Source of the DNA: Flavobacterium sp. 245
GTDB taxonomy: Bacteria; Bacteroidota; Bacteroidia; Flavobacteriales; Flavobacteriaceae
NCBI RefSeq assembly: GCF_004362055.1
Contig: NZ_SNXB01000008.1
Span: 1 to 64,000, forward strand
DNA: 64,000 nucleotides
Direction: 5' to 3'
The notes beneath the pieces were generated by a model that was given only the letters and a program-made list of their open reading frames with translations, had not been told where the DNA came from and ran no database searches. A program made the translations under genes and the position numbers. This document shows, piece after piece, positions 9,901 through 18,626 of this stretch (the stretch's first letter is position 1; every line of letters starts with the position of its first letter).

Positions 9901-12335
9901 CAACTGCATATACTGTTTCAGATATATATCCTATTGCTGTTCGGCCAGAAAACACAGTAACTACAGCTTCATCATCACCTGTTTTATGTGTTAATACCTT
10001 GATGCCAGATATAAGACATACAACAACTGGAGCAACTGGTATAGGAACTCCATTAGGTTTGCCATCTGGTGTTACAGCATTGTGGGCATCTAATACAATC
10101 ACAATTAGCGGAACTCCCACAAATACGGGAACATTTAATTATAGCATTCCTTTAATCGGTGGTTGTGGCACTTATAATGCAACCGGAACTATAAGTGTAA
10201 ATTTAAATACGGCTAGTACAGCATCTTCGTCTCCAATAGTTTGTAATCATACCGTAATGGCAAATATTACTCATGCAACAACAGGGGCAACTGGTATAGG
10301 CAGTCCGTCAGGTTTACCACCGGGAATAACGGTGGCATGGTCATCAAATACAATTACAATCAGCGGAACGCCTACAAATACAGGAACATTCAACTATACA
10401 ATCCCTTTAACAGGTGGTTGTGGATCAGTAAATGCCATTGGAACAATAACGGTTAATCCTTTGCCAGTAACGCCTACTATTGGTACAATTGTTCATCCTA
10501 CGTGCGTTCATCCAAAAGGAAGTATAGAATTAAATGGCTTGCTGACGGGAATTAATTGGATAATCACGCAGTCGGGCACAGTTTCGAATGTTTATAATAC
10601 TTCCGATCCGGATTTTATAGTTCCTGATTTAATTCCAGGAAATTATACTTTTACTATTCATGAAGGTGTAAATTGTCCGTCTTTGGCAACAATTAATATC
10701 GAAATAAAGGCTCCAGTAACAAATGTCTATAGCAGTGGAAGTTGGTCTAATGGAACTCCTGTTGCTACCGATATACTTGAATTCGCAGCTGATTATGATT
10801 CGACAGGTGATTTGAGCGGCTGTTCTTGTAAGGTTAATGCCGGAAAAAAAGTTACTATTCATTCGGGTCATACTTTAACCATCGAAAATCAAGTTATTGT
10901 CGACTCAGGAAATGATGCAACTTTAATGTTTGAAAATGCGGCTAGTTTGATTCAAGTAAATAATGTGATTAACTCAGGTAATATTATTTACAAACGGAAT
11001 ACTTTTCCGATTCGTCAGGCCGATTATGTGTATTGGTCTACACCTGTAAGTCCACAAGCGATTATAGATGTTTCACCTTTAACTAAAATGGATAAATTAT
11101 ATAGCCATAATGGCTATAATTGGGTGGCAGAAGCACCTTCTAAGATCATGGTTGTTGGAAAGGGGTACATTATTCGTGGTCCTGAAAATTTCTCGAATAC
11201 TATTAGAAGTAATTTTACAGCACTATTTATTGGGGTTCCTAATAATGGAAATATTTCAGGTGAAGCTGTAGTTGGAGGAAGATTCTTTTTAATAGGGAAT
11301 CCATATCCATCTGCTTTAGATGCGGATGACTTTATAAATACTAATTCACCAGTTTTAGAAGGCACTCTTTATTTCTGGACGCATAATACTCCAGTAGTAT
11401 TAGGAGGTGCGTATCAATATGGATCTGATGATTATGCGACTTATAATTTAACAGGAGGTGTAGGTACAGCTGCTGGGTCAGGTGATGATGCTGTGGGAAA
11501 CAATGCAAGCGAACCAAGTGGTCAAATAGGGGCAGGACAATCTTTCTTTGCTAAAATTGCAACCTCTGGAAATATTGTTTTTGATAACACTATGAGAAAT
11601 GGAGGTGCAGAGAATGGCCAATTTTATAAACCAAGTAAAGAATCAAAAACAAAAGCTATTGAAAAGCATCGAATCTGGCTAAGTATGACTAATTCTGGTG
11701 GAGCTTTTAAACAACTGCTGGTGGGTTATATTGAAGGTGCGAGTAATGAATACGACAATAAATTTGATGGCTTAAGCTTTGATGGAAATAAATACATTGA
11801 CTTTTATAGCGTTATTAATGACAATAAATTGACAATTCAAGGACGTGCATTGCCTTTTAATGATATTGATTTTGTAAAACTGGGATATAGAAGTACTATT
11901 GATGGAGATTTTAAAATAGCTATCAGTAAAACAGATGGAAATATGAATATGCAACCTATTTATTTAGAAGATAAATTAACTGGAACTATTCATGATTTAA
12001 GAGAAGGCAATTATACATTTAAGACGGCTGCCGGAACTTTTACGGATCGTTTCGTATTGCGTTACACTAACAAATCTTTAGGAATTGGTGATGTTGAAAA
12101 TACAGAAAGCAAGGTTTTAATAGCAGTAAAAGATAAAGTAATCAAAGTTAATTCAACTATTGAAACACTTGCTAAAGTTTATATTTTTGATGTTGCGGGA
12201 AAACTAATTTATGAGAAATCAAATATTGGAGAAAATGAACTTCAGATCTTAAATCTTCAATCATCTAATCAGGTGTTGCTTATAAAAGTGGCGCTAGAAA
12301 ACGGAAGTTTAACAACTTCAAAAATTATCTTTTAA
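6981..12335 (+). CDS. Giant T9SS type C surface protein: Gly-rich, FN3 and Ig-like repeats
   Basis: An upstream in-frame ATG exists at 6906, but ATG 6981 begins a classical signal peptide (MKKTLLILVLVCLPVFLLAQ) and gives 1784 residues. Residues of about 25-235 are a Gly-rich domain (VQAWGAGGAGG; long runs of GG). Residues of about 346-736 are four FN3-type repeats of about 97 residues, each with ITANW, LNVGNVL and YYYRVRA. Then come Ig/PKD-like domains (about 737-990) and two near-duplicate putative-Ig repeats (ITISGTPTNTGTFNY, about 990-1155). Residues from about 1249 are the shared C-terminal module ending in the type C sorting tail. It looks like a long stalk with terminal adhesive domains. 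No catalytic motif was found, so adhesion or matrix binding is only inferred. Confidence 0.85.
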   Translation: MKKTLLILVLVCLPVFLLAQTTATFTLGGTQTFVSPAGVTNITVQAWGAGGAGGSSTNPGFGGARGGSGGGGGAFASTGLTITSGETLSVVVGIGGKGVTSDNGGAGGFSGITGYSILAEGGKGGLLNNGSLVLGGAAGLDVNSTGTTRLSGSAGGNGEFGFTDDTGSITSSGAGGNGANGGGLGGVGIGTAFTSSVGNVGVAPGGGGSGGRSSFLASARRGGDGGDGKVTISYNCYIYSLTNTTATAVNVCSGTSSEITLTGNLPIGLYSVSYEIQGTAQTPASMKVTTAGTGSFIATGFTTVGTRTIKITALSSGSSALASENCSSPMIQNNTATVTVNSSGTAPVATAGSNATCTQITANWQAVAGATYYELDVSTVSDFASFVSGYNALNVGNVLSKAIIGIEGTTYYYRIRAYNGTCISSSSNIITYATLTTPATPTTNVSTTITCAQFTANWNSVPGATSYIIDVSTVNTFATFVAGYNALNVGNVLTKDITGLSPSTNYYYRVRAVNNCRAGANSSVRTTTTVSNVAGIPAVSNPAAATGRTCSQFTANWSSAARATSYSIEVSTVGGMNFGTGILANYNNLNVGNVLSVNIIGLTANTPYYYRVKSINSCGTTGPSAIQSTSTTTGGTGAPAAPIASAGTGQNCSQITANWASSLTATSYSIDVSTQPLATFNSGILPGYNNLNVGNVLTKDVTGLTAGTSYYYRVRATNNCGTGSDSAVITYATVAVPTKPTITADGVLTICQTDGVKLTSSSATGNLWSTGEVSQEIFVTASGSYTVKVTAAGGCSSVTSDPKVISIEGLPTATAGGSTTICSNGSAKVTGASASNGTIKWTFSGGSGSLDRDDIVDPTYTPVQGGVARTVILTMTVTSNNTCAPQIATATYTINIQAAPTVSITGSKIICSNGAATVGAGEANVANGTVLWTHDGLGTLSNNTTLTPTYTAAAGDAGKQVTLTLTVTASPPCATAYTVSDIYPIAVRPENTVTTASSSPVLCVNTLMPDIRHTTTGATGIGTPLGLPSGVTALWASNTITISGTPTNTGTFNYSIPLIGGCGTYNATGTISVNLNTASTASSSPIVCNHTVMANITHATTGATGIGSPSGLPPGITVAWSSNTITISGTPTNTGTFNYTIPLTGGCGSVNAIGTITVNPLPVTPTIGTIVHPTCVHPKGSIELNGLLTGINWIITQSGTVSNVYNTSDPDFIVPDLIPGNYTFTIHEGVNCPSLATINIEIKAPVTNVYSSGSWSNGTPVATDILEFAADYDSTGDLSGCSCKVNAGKKVTIHSGHTLTIENQVIVDSGNDATLMFENAASLIQVNNVINSGNIIYKRNTFPIRQADYVYWSTPVSPQAIIDVSPLTKMDKLYSHNGYNWVAEAPSKIMVVGKGYIIRGPENFSNTIRSNFTALFIGVPNNGNISGEAVVGGRFFLIGNPYPSALDADDFINTNSPVLEGTLYFWTHNTPVVLGGAYQYGSDDYATYNLTGGVGTAAGSGDDAVGNNASEPSGQIGAGQSFFAKIATSGNIVFDNTMRNGGAENGQFYKPSKESKTKAIEKHRIWLSMTNSGGAFKQLLVGYIEGASNEYDNKFDGLSFDGNKYIDFYSVINDNKLTIQGRALPFNDIDFVKLGYRSTIDGDFKIAISKTDGNMNMQPIYLEDKLTGTIHDLREGNYTFKTAAGTFTDRFVLRYTNKSLGIGDVENTESKVLIAVKDKVIKVNSTIETLAKVYIFDVAGKLIYEKSNIGENELQILNLQSSNQVLLIKVALENGSLTTSKIIF

Positions 12336-12359
12336 AAGAATATACCTTTTCGTTTTATG

Positions 12360-12390
12360 AAAAACCATTCCATTTCAGGAATGGTTTTTT
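12360..12390 (+). terminator. Rho-independent terminator after giant surface protein gene
   Basis: A 12-bp stem AAAAACCATTCC/GGAATGGTTTTT with a 6-nt loop is followed by T residues, 24 nt after the stop codon. Confidence 0.85.
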
Positions 12391-12807
12391 GTTTTAGAAT
12401 TGATTGTAAAATAGGTTTTAACATTCTTTTCTTCGTTTTTAAGTGATTCGAATAAACAGCTTACCGGTAATGTTAAAGTCTTTATTTTTAAGTTAAAATT
12501 TTTTAGGTATTGTAAAGAAAATCGTACCTTGTTGTTGTTTTAATTCGATAAACAACATAAAAGCCCGTCATACTGCAGATTTAATGACTTTTAAAGAAAA
12601 CTAATCTAGTTTTTTATTTGCCAAAACGACCGATCATTATTTTTAGATACCTCACTTTGTAAGCAAATATAATTTTGCACGTCTATCTTAATTTGGTAAA
12701 AGTTATAGAACATTGTTTTTAAGTTCTGTATAGCTTTTAGGTATTTAAAATTGAAAATGATTCTCATATCCTCTGGAATCTTTTATTAATTTTTAAAATG
12801 CTGTCGT
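12391..12807. other. AT-rich intergenic region, 417 nt
   Basis: No gene or repeat was recognised. A TAATTTTG sequence matching the -7 consensus lies at 12670-12677, about 130 nt before the next ATG, without a well-placed -33 TTG; it is a weak promoter candidate for the 12808 gene. Confidence 0.4.
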
Positions 12808-15800
12808 ATGAAAAAATCTCTACTTCAAGTATCACTTTTTCAAATCTTGATTTTATTTTCAGATTATTTAAAACCACAAAAACAATCTACAGAAGGCAAT
12901 AAGCTGCAATTGTGTCTTCTTTTAATATTCGTTTATAGTTCTTTATGGGCACAGCCTCCACATACTTATCCATCAGATAATACTTTGTTTGTTCCAGCAG
13001 GAGTTACTTCTATGGATGTTGAAGGCTGGGGTGCTGGAGGTTCGGGAGGAGCAGCAAGTGGTGCCATTTTGGATGGAAGAAGTGCTGGAGGTGGCGGCGG
13101 CGGTGCTTACGCAAAAGGGAAAATTACGGTTGTACCTGGAGCAACATTAAGTATACGAGTTGCTGGAATTCCTGCCACTGGCGCTTCGGGAGGAAACTCT
13201 ACTATTTTAGGATTTGAGGGCATTTTTTTAGCAGCTGGAGGAAAAGCAGGAACTGCAAACAATTCTGGTGGAACTCCTGCAGGAGGTAAAGGCGGATTGG
13301 ATACGGATTCATTTGGCTCAATTAAAAAAACTTCTGGAGTAGATGGAGGTTCTGGCAGTACTGGTCTTATTGGATTGTTGCAAGGTTCTGGTGCTGGTGG
13401 AAAAGGTGGTGATACCGGCGGTGGTGCCGGAGGCGCTGGTATTACAAGTGTCGCTTTAGTGAGTGCTCCCGGAAAACCTGGCTCACCTCCAGGCGGTGGT
13501 GGTAGTGGTGCAATGAATTCTTTATTGGGAGCACCGCAGGCTGGTGGAGCAGGTGCAGCTGGCCTGATTAATGTAAATTATATATGTCCTTCGTATGGTA
13601 TTACTGGGGTATCGGCTTCTCCTGTTTGCAGTACATTAGGAAATACAACAATAACACTAACAGGATCTCAGACTTCTTTGCCAGTTGGGGTTTACTCAGT
13701 TACTTATAATTTGACTAATCCAGTAAGTAATGGATTAACGGTAGAAACGACAGTAACAACAGCCGGAACAGGAAGCTTTGTACTCTCAGGATTTACTACG
13801 GCTGGTACCAGAAATATTACAATAAGTAAATTAACTTCAGGAGCTTGTTTTGCCGATATCTCTTCTAATAATACTGCAAGCATTGTTGTTTCTTCCCCAT
13901 CAGTTGGGGGAACAGTTGGAGGAGGAACAACTATTTGCAGCGGTTCAGCAAGCGGTGTTTTAACTTTAACCGGAAATACAGGTACCGTTTTAAATTGGGA
14001 ATCTTCAGTTAACCCATTTTCTGTATGGACTCCCATTGCAAATACAGCAGCAACTTATACTTCTGGTCCATTAACGCAAACAACACAGTTTAGAGCTGTG
14101 GTGCAAAACGGCGCTTGTTCTTCAACAAGTTCTATAGCGGCAACCGTCACGGTTAATCAAATTCCGATACCCGCTTTTTCGGTTCAGCCTGGGGCTTCAG
14201 TTTGTATTAGTACTGATGTTACTTATACAACACAGCCAGGACAGACAAATTACGTTTGGTCAGTTCCTGGAACCGCGGGAATCGATTATAATATAATTTC
14301 TGGTGACATCTCATCTGCCAGTAGTACAGTGACTTTACAATGGGCGACTACAGGCAATAAAACAGTTACGGTTAAATACTCTTCCAATGGATGCCCTGCG
14401 GTTGCCAATGCGACTAATACGACATCGGTAATAAAAACGGAACGTGGTGTCGTGAATGGAGGTCTCCATATTTGTCAAGGAAATCCAAGTCCGTTGTTGA
14501 CATTAAACAATTACGTTGGCACGATTGTCAGATGGGAATATGCCACTACAATACCGTATGTTTGGCAACCCATTAGTCATACCGGAGTTACCTATCAGCC
14601 TGGAATATTGACCGAAAGTACAAGTTACAGAGCTGTTGTAAAAAACGGAAGTTGTCCTGAAGATTTTGCAATCGAAACAAGAATTGATGTAGATCCCATT
14701 CCGGCCGCACCAAACATTTTTAGCTTTACGCAGCCGACTTGCACAACACCTACGGGAAGTATTACTTTAAATGGATTATCTGGCTCAGGAAATATTTTAC
14801 AGTCTGATGGAACAGTGATCACGCCACGTGCTTATACAGGAACTTCGTTAACAATTTCAGGATTGCCTATTGGGAAATATAAATTTGCGATAGAAAATAG
14901 CTGTTCTGTAACGTATTCAGCTGAAATCACAATTCAATTAAATACTTGGAATGGAAGTTCATGGTCATACGGAACTACAGATCCTTCGTTTGATGATTTA
15001 ATTGATTTTCAAGGAGATTATGATTTAAGTAAAGATATAAATGCCTGTTCCTGCACGATTAGTAATGATGCCGAAGTTACTATTCAGCACGGAAAGACCT
15101 TAAATTTAGTCAAAGGAGTTCATGTTAATTTGGGTAAATTAATTTTTGAAGATGGCGCAAGTTTATTGCAGGCAAGCCCAGACAATAATTTAAACACAGG
15201 CAATATTATTTATAAACGGAATACTTTTCCCATTCGCCAAGCCGATTATGTGTATTGGTCAACACCAGTAAGTCCTCAAGCGATTATAGATGTTTCACCT
15301 TTAACGAAAACAGATAAATTATATAGCCATAATGGCTATAATTGGGTAGCAGAAGCACCGTCTAAGATCATGGTTGTTGGAAAGGGATACATTATTCGCG
15401 GCCCTGAAAATTTCTCGAATACTATTAGAAGTAATTTTACAGCTTTGTTTATTGGAGTTCCCAATAACGGTAATATTACAGGTGAAAATGTAATTGCAGA
15501 AAGGTTCTTTTTAGTAGGAAATCCATATCCATCTGCTTTAAATGCAGACGATTTTATAAATATAAATGGCTCAATATTAGAGGGTACTCTTTATTTTTGG
15601 ACGCATAATACGCCAGTGGTATTAGGAGGCGCTTATCAATATGGGTCTGATGATTATGCAACTTATAATTTAACAGGAGGTGTAGGCACGGCCGCTGGGT
15701 CAGGTGATGATGCTGTGGGAAATAATAATACTCCTCCAAGTGGAAATATTGGAGCTGGACAATCTTTTTTTGCAGGAGTAGCTGCATCTGGAACTCTCGT

Positions 15801-16557
15801 TTTTAATAATTCTATGCGAAGGGGGGGAGATGCAAATACACAATTTTTTAAAACAGATCAAAAATCTAAAAATATAGCTCTTGAAAGAAATAGGGTTTGG
15901 CTGAATATGACCAATACTGAGGGCGCGTATAAGCAATTGCTGGTTGGTTATATAGAAGGCGCAACAAATGAATACGACAGAAAATATGATGGCAATAGTT
16001 TCGACGGAAATAAATATCTGGATTTTTATAGTATTAATAACGATCATAAACTGGCAATCCAAGGTCGTGCTTTGCCTCTTAAGAATACAGATGCTGTTCC
16101 GTTAGGATACCGTACAACAATTGCTGGTGATTTTACGATTTCAATTTATCATGTTGATGGCGCACTAACTTTGACGCCTATTTATTTAGAAGATAAATTG
16201 ACAAACAAATTACACAACCTTCGTACAGGGAATTATACATTTACCACGGAAGTCGGCACTTTTTCTGATCGATTCATACTTCGATATTCTGATAAATCGC
16301 TAGGGGTTGACGACGTTTCGAATGTAGAAAATAATGTTTGGGTTTCAATTAAATTCAAAGACATAAAAGTAATATCAAACAGAGAAGCAATTCGAGATGT
16401 TGTGGTCTTTGATCTTTCAGGAAAACTACTTTATGAGAAAAAAAATATTAACGCAACAGAATTGCAATTGCTGAATTTCCGCTCCACAAGTCAAGTTTTA
16501 TTGGTAAAAGTGACTTTAGAGAATGGAAATACTACCACTAAAAAGATTGTATTTTGA
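12808..16557 (+). CDS. Large T9SS type C surface protein: Gly-rich and Ig-like repeats
   Basis: This 1249-residue protein is a paralogue of its upstream neighbour. The N-terminus is odd: the apparent signal sequence (LQLCLLLIFVYSSLWAQ, about residues 33-49) is preceded by an extra hydrophobic stretch and a polar linker, so the ATG start may be correct with an extended N-region or the leader may be rearranged. Residues of about 50-260 are a Gly-rich domain (VEGWGAGGSGGA). Ig-like repeats follow to about residue 710, including two copies of a TxxRAVV-NG-C repeat. From base 14940 comes the shared module, then a type C sorting tail (VVVFDLSGKLLYEK, IVF). Between bases 15203 and 15720 it is almost identical to the 6981 gene. 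The function is probably surface display. Confidence 0.84.
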   Translation: MKKSLLQVSLFQILILFSDYLKPQKQSTEGNKLQLCLLLIFVYSSLWAQPPHTYPSDNTLFVPAGVTSMDVEGWGAGGSGGAASGAILDGRSAGGGGGGAYAKGKITVVPGATLSIRVAGIPATGASGGNSTILGFEGIFLAAGGKAGTANNSGGTPAGGKGGLDTDSFGSIKKTSGVDGGSGSTGLIGLLQGSGAGGKGGDTGGGAGGAGITSVALVSAPGKPGSPPGGGGSGAMNSLLGAPQAGGAGAAGLINVNYICPSYGITGVSASPVCSTLGNTTITLTGSQTSLPVGVYSVTYNLTNPVSNGLTVETTVTTAGTGSFVLSGFTTAGTRNITISKLTSGACFADISSNNTASIVVSSPSVGGTVGGGTTICSGSASGVLTLTGNTGTVLNWESSVNPFSVWTPIANTAATYTSGPLTQTTQFRAVVQNGACSSTSSIAATVTVNQIPIPAFSVQPGASVCISTDVTYTTQPGQTNYVWSVPGTAGIDYNIISGDISSASSTVTLQWATTGNKTVTVKYSSNGCPAVANATNTTSVIKTERGVVNGGLHICQGNPSPLLTLNNYVGTIVRWEYATTIPYVWQPISHTGVTYQPGILTESTSYRAVVKNGSCPEDFAIETRIDVDPIPAAPNIFSFTQPTCTTPTGSITLNGLSGSGNILQSDGTVITPRAYTGTSLTISGLPIGKYKFAIENSCSVTYSAEITIQLNTWNGSSWSYGTTDPSFDDLIDFQGDYDLSKDINACSCTISNDAEVTIQHGKTLNLVKGVHVNLGKLIFEDGASLLQASPDNNLNTGNIIYKRNTFPIRQADYVYWSTPVSPQAIIDVSPLTKTDKLYSHNGYNWVAEAPSKIMVVGKGYIIRGPENFSNTIRSNFTALFIGVPNNGNITGENVIAERFFLVGNPYPSALNADDFININGSILEGTLYFWTHNTPVVLGGAYQYGSDDYATYNLTGGVGTAAGSGDDAVGNNNTPPSGNIGAGQSFFAGVAASGTLVFNNSMRRGGDANTQFFKTDQKSKNIALERNRVWLNMTNTEGAYKQLLVGYIEGATNEYDRKYDGNSFDGNKYLDFYSINNDHKLAIQGRALPLKNTDAVPLGYRTTIAGDFTISIYHVDGALTLTPIYLEDKLTNKLHNLRTGNYTFTTEVGTFSDRFILRYSDKSLGVDDVSNVENNVWVSIKFKDIKVISNREAIRDVVVFDLSGKLLYEKKNINATELQLLNFRSTSQVLLVKVTLENGNTTTKKIVF

Positions 16558-16567
16558 TTAACATAAT

Positions 16568-16615
16568 AAATAGAAAAGCAGTTAAAGAATTTAAACTTTA
16601 ACTGCTTTTCTATTT
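16568..16615. terminator. Strong bidirectional-type terminator hairpin
   Basis: A 20-bp perfect stem (AAATAGAAAAGCAGTTAAAG and complement) with an 8-nt loop lies 10 nt after the stop of the last surface-protein gene. Confidence 0.85.
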
Positions 16616-16741
16616 AAAAATCTTATTTAAGCACTCTTACGGAGATTGTCATGCGTATTTGTGATTGCTTTTCATTCTTATAATCAATCCATTTTTTTCC
16701 TTTGAATTTTCGCATCAAAATATTAGAATGTCGCATAACAA

Positions 16742-16774
16742 AAAATGCTTATAACTCAATGTTATAAGCATTTT
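16742..16774 (-). terminator. Terminator downstream of bioB
   Basis: A 14-bp stem AAAATGCTTATAAC/GTTATAAGCATTTT with a 5-nt loop lies 34 nt beyond the bioB stop on the minus strand, followed by T residues in that direction. Confidence 0.75.
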
Positions 16775-16808
16775 AAAAATATTTATTCAGATAGTTGAAC
16801 GGTATTAA

Positions 16809-17897
16809 TTAAATTTTTGATTTAATCGAATGCTCAACATTTCGTTCAATTGTATGTCCTGGTCTTGTCCATTTTGGCTTTTCGCCTAGTGGAGCAAACT
16901 GAGAATCTTCTGCTTCAACCGTTTTTGGCTGTGAAACTTTTGTAAAAGGTTTTTGCGGATTTAATCCTAAAAGCTCAAACATTTTCATGTCTTCGTGCAC
17001 ATCAGGATTTGGCGTTGTAAGTAATTTGTCTCCAGCAAAAATTGAATTTGCTCCAGCAAAAAAGCACATTGCCTGACCTTCACGGCTCATATTTGTTCTT
17101 CCCGCAGATAAACGAACTTGAGTATCTGGCATTACAATTCTGGTTGTCGCAACCATACGAATCATTTCCCAAATTTCTACCGGTTTTTCATCTTCCATCG
17201 GAGTTCCTTCAACAGCAACTAATGCATTAATTGGCACTGATTCTGGCTGAGGATTTAAAGTTGAAAGCGCAACAAGCATTCCGGCTCTGTCTTCAATACT
17301 TTCTCCCATTCCAATAATACCACCGCTACAAACTGTTACATTTGTTTTACGAACGTTTTCTATAGTTTCTAAACGGTCTTCAAAAGCACGTGTCGAAATA
17401 ACATCTTTATAATAATCTTCAGAAGTATCTAAATTATGGTTGTATGCATATAAACCAGCTTCTGCCAAACGTTGTGCTTGATTTTCAGTAATCATTCCCA
17501 GCGTACAGCAAACTTCCATGTCAAGTTTGTTAATGGTACGAACCATTTCTAAAACCTGATCAAATTCTTCGCCGTCTTTTACGTTTCTCCAAGCAGCTCC
17601 CATACAGACACGAGATGATCCACTTGATTTCGCACGTAAAGCTTGTGCTTTTACCTGGCTTACACTCATTAAATCATTTCCTTCAACACCAGTGTTGTAA
17701 CGTGCCGCTTGTGGGCAGTAACCACAGTCTTCTGGACAGCCTCCGGTTTTTATTGATAATAAAGTCGATACCTGAACTACGTTAGGATCGTGATTTTGCC
17801 TGTGAATGGTTGCAGCTTCATACAGAAGATCCATTATTGGCTTATTATATATGGCGATGATTTCGTCTTTGGTCCAATTGTGTTTTGTAATGCTCAT
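16809..17897 (-). CDS. bioB: Biotin synthase
   Basis: BioB is the radical SAM enzyme that inserts sulfur into dethiobiotin to form biotin, the last step of the pathway, in the cytoplasm. The 362-residue protein has the radical SAM cluster motif CxxxCxxC at Cys54, Cys58 and Cys61 (GGCPEDCGYCPQ). It also has the YNHNLDTS strand and the RLSAGR segment that supplies ligands for the second, [2Fe-2S], cluster. The length is usual, with a C-terminal extension ending SIKSKI. It stands alone here: no other bio gene is adjacent. A TACTTTTG -7 element lies 23 nt upstream of the ATG. Assignment is firm. Confidence 0.97.
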   Translation of the reverse strand: MSITKHNWTKDEIIAIYNKPIMDLLYEAATIHRQNHDPNVVQVSTLLSIKTGGCPEDCGYCPQAARYNTGVEGNDLMSVSQVKAQALRAKSSGSSRVCMGAAWRNVKDGEEFDQVLEMVRTINKLDMEVCCTLGMITENQAQRLAEAGLYAYNHNLDTSEDYYKDVISTRAFEDRLETIENVRKTNVTVCSGGIIGMGESIEDRAGMLVALSTLNPQPESVPINALVAVEGTPMEDEKPVEIWEMIRMVATTRIVMPDTQVRLSAGRTNMSREGQAMCFFAGANSIFAGDKLLTTPNPDVHEDMKMFELLGLNPQKPFTKVSQPKTVEAEDSQFAPLGEKPKWTRPGHTIERNVEHSIKSKI

Positions 17898-17919
17898 TGA
17901 TACAATGTTTTTGAAGCTT

Positions 17920-17946
17920 CAAAAGTAGTTAAATTGTTCTAATCAA
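17920..17946 (-). promoter_or_regulatory. bioB promoter candidate
   Basis: On the minus strand TACTTTTG (17920-17927) matches the Bacteroidota -7 consensus TAnnTTTG, and a TTG (17944-17946) lies 16 nt further upstream as a -33 candidate. No biotin-operator palindrome was recognised. Confidence 0.55.
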
Positions 17947-17998
17947 CCAATGATGTACACGGTAAATGAATATTTGATAGCTATTTTCAAAAAAGAAA

Positions 17999-18042
17999 CA
18001 CTCTAAAATCATAAAAATGTATAATTCTATGATTTTAGAGTG
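17999..18042 (-). terminator. Terminator of the 145-residue membrane protein gene
   Basis: A perfect 15-bp inverted repeat (CACTCTAAAATCATA and complement) with a 14-nt loop lies 28 nt beyond the stop on the minus strand, in front of bioB. Confidence 0.65.
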
Positions 18043-18069
18043 CTAAATGTTACGATTTATTTTGAAATA

Positions 18070-18507
18070 TTAATCGGCAGCATATTTGTTGTTCCAATAC
18101 AGCATCATCATGAGAGTTACGATGACCGAAGAGGCAATTCCTTCAAAAAGTAAACATATGCAATAAGTTGGTACAGAGGGATTTCCTCCAAACATAAAGG
18201 TCTCTGATAAGGTTTTTACATAAGCATCTCCACCTCGTGCATAGCTATAAACTAGTAATCCGAAAACACTCATTGACACGCCAACTACTGAAGTTGCCAT
18301 CGCAGAAACTGCATTCGACACAAAATTGGTTTCTCCTTCATGCAGGTTCATTTGCATAGTTCTGTTTACGCCATAAAAGATAAAAAAGACATTTAGCGTA
18401 CGTAAATAGAACAAATCTGCAAGACCTAATACATTCATCAATAAAAAATAAATGCCTATTCCAAGGAAAATTAGAAACCCGTTGGTTATTTCTTTAGGTA
18501 ATTTCAT
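18070..18507 (-). CDS. Four-helix integral membrane protein of unknown function
   Basis: This 145-residue protein is not recognised. Four hydrophobic segments are visible, near residues 11-30, 34-50, 65-90 and 112-137. The second helix is followed by a short charged loop (NRTMQMNLHEGETN). There is no signal peptide cleavage site, lipobox or catalytic motif. It is flanked by its own terminator and by an array of short palindromes upstream, so it is probably transcribed alone. An inner-membrane location is inferred from the helices; the function is unknown. Confidence 0.7.
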   Translation of the reverse strand: MKLPKEITNGFLIFLGIGIYFLLMNVLGLADLFYLRTLNVFFIFYGVNRTMQMNLHEGETNFVSNAVSAMATSVVGVSMSVFGLLVYSYARGGDAYVKTLSETFMFGGNPSVPTYCICLLFEGIASSVIVTLMMMLYWNNKYAAD

Positions 18508-18626
18508 AGTGGTTATTTTTAAAGAAGTTAATAGTAAATATTTGAAAAACAGTGTTCTATATCAAATTTACTAAAAAAATAACTACGATGATTTAAATTT
18601 AGACAAAAGTTAAGTAGCAATGTATA

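Noticed and set aside
15554..16062. Minus-strand open frames of 77 and 120 codons within the fourth cargo gene
   Set aside because: They overlap each other and a strong coding frame, have no recognisable domain, and have no start signals.
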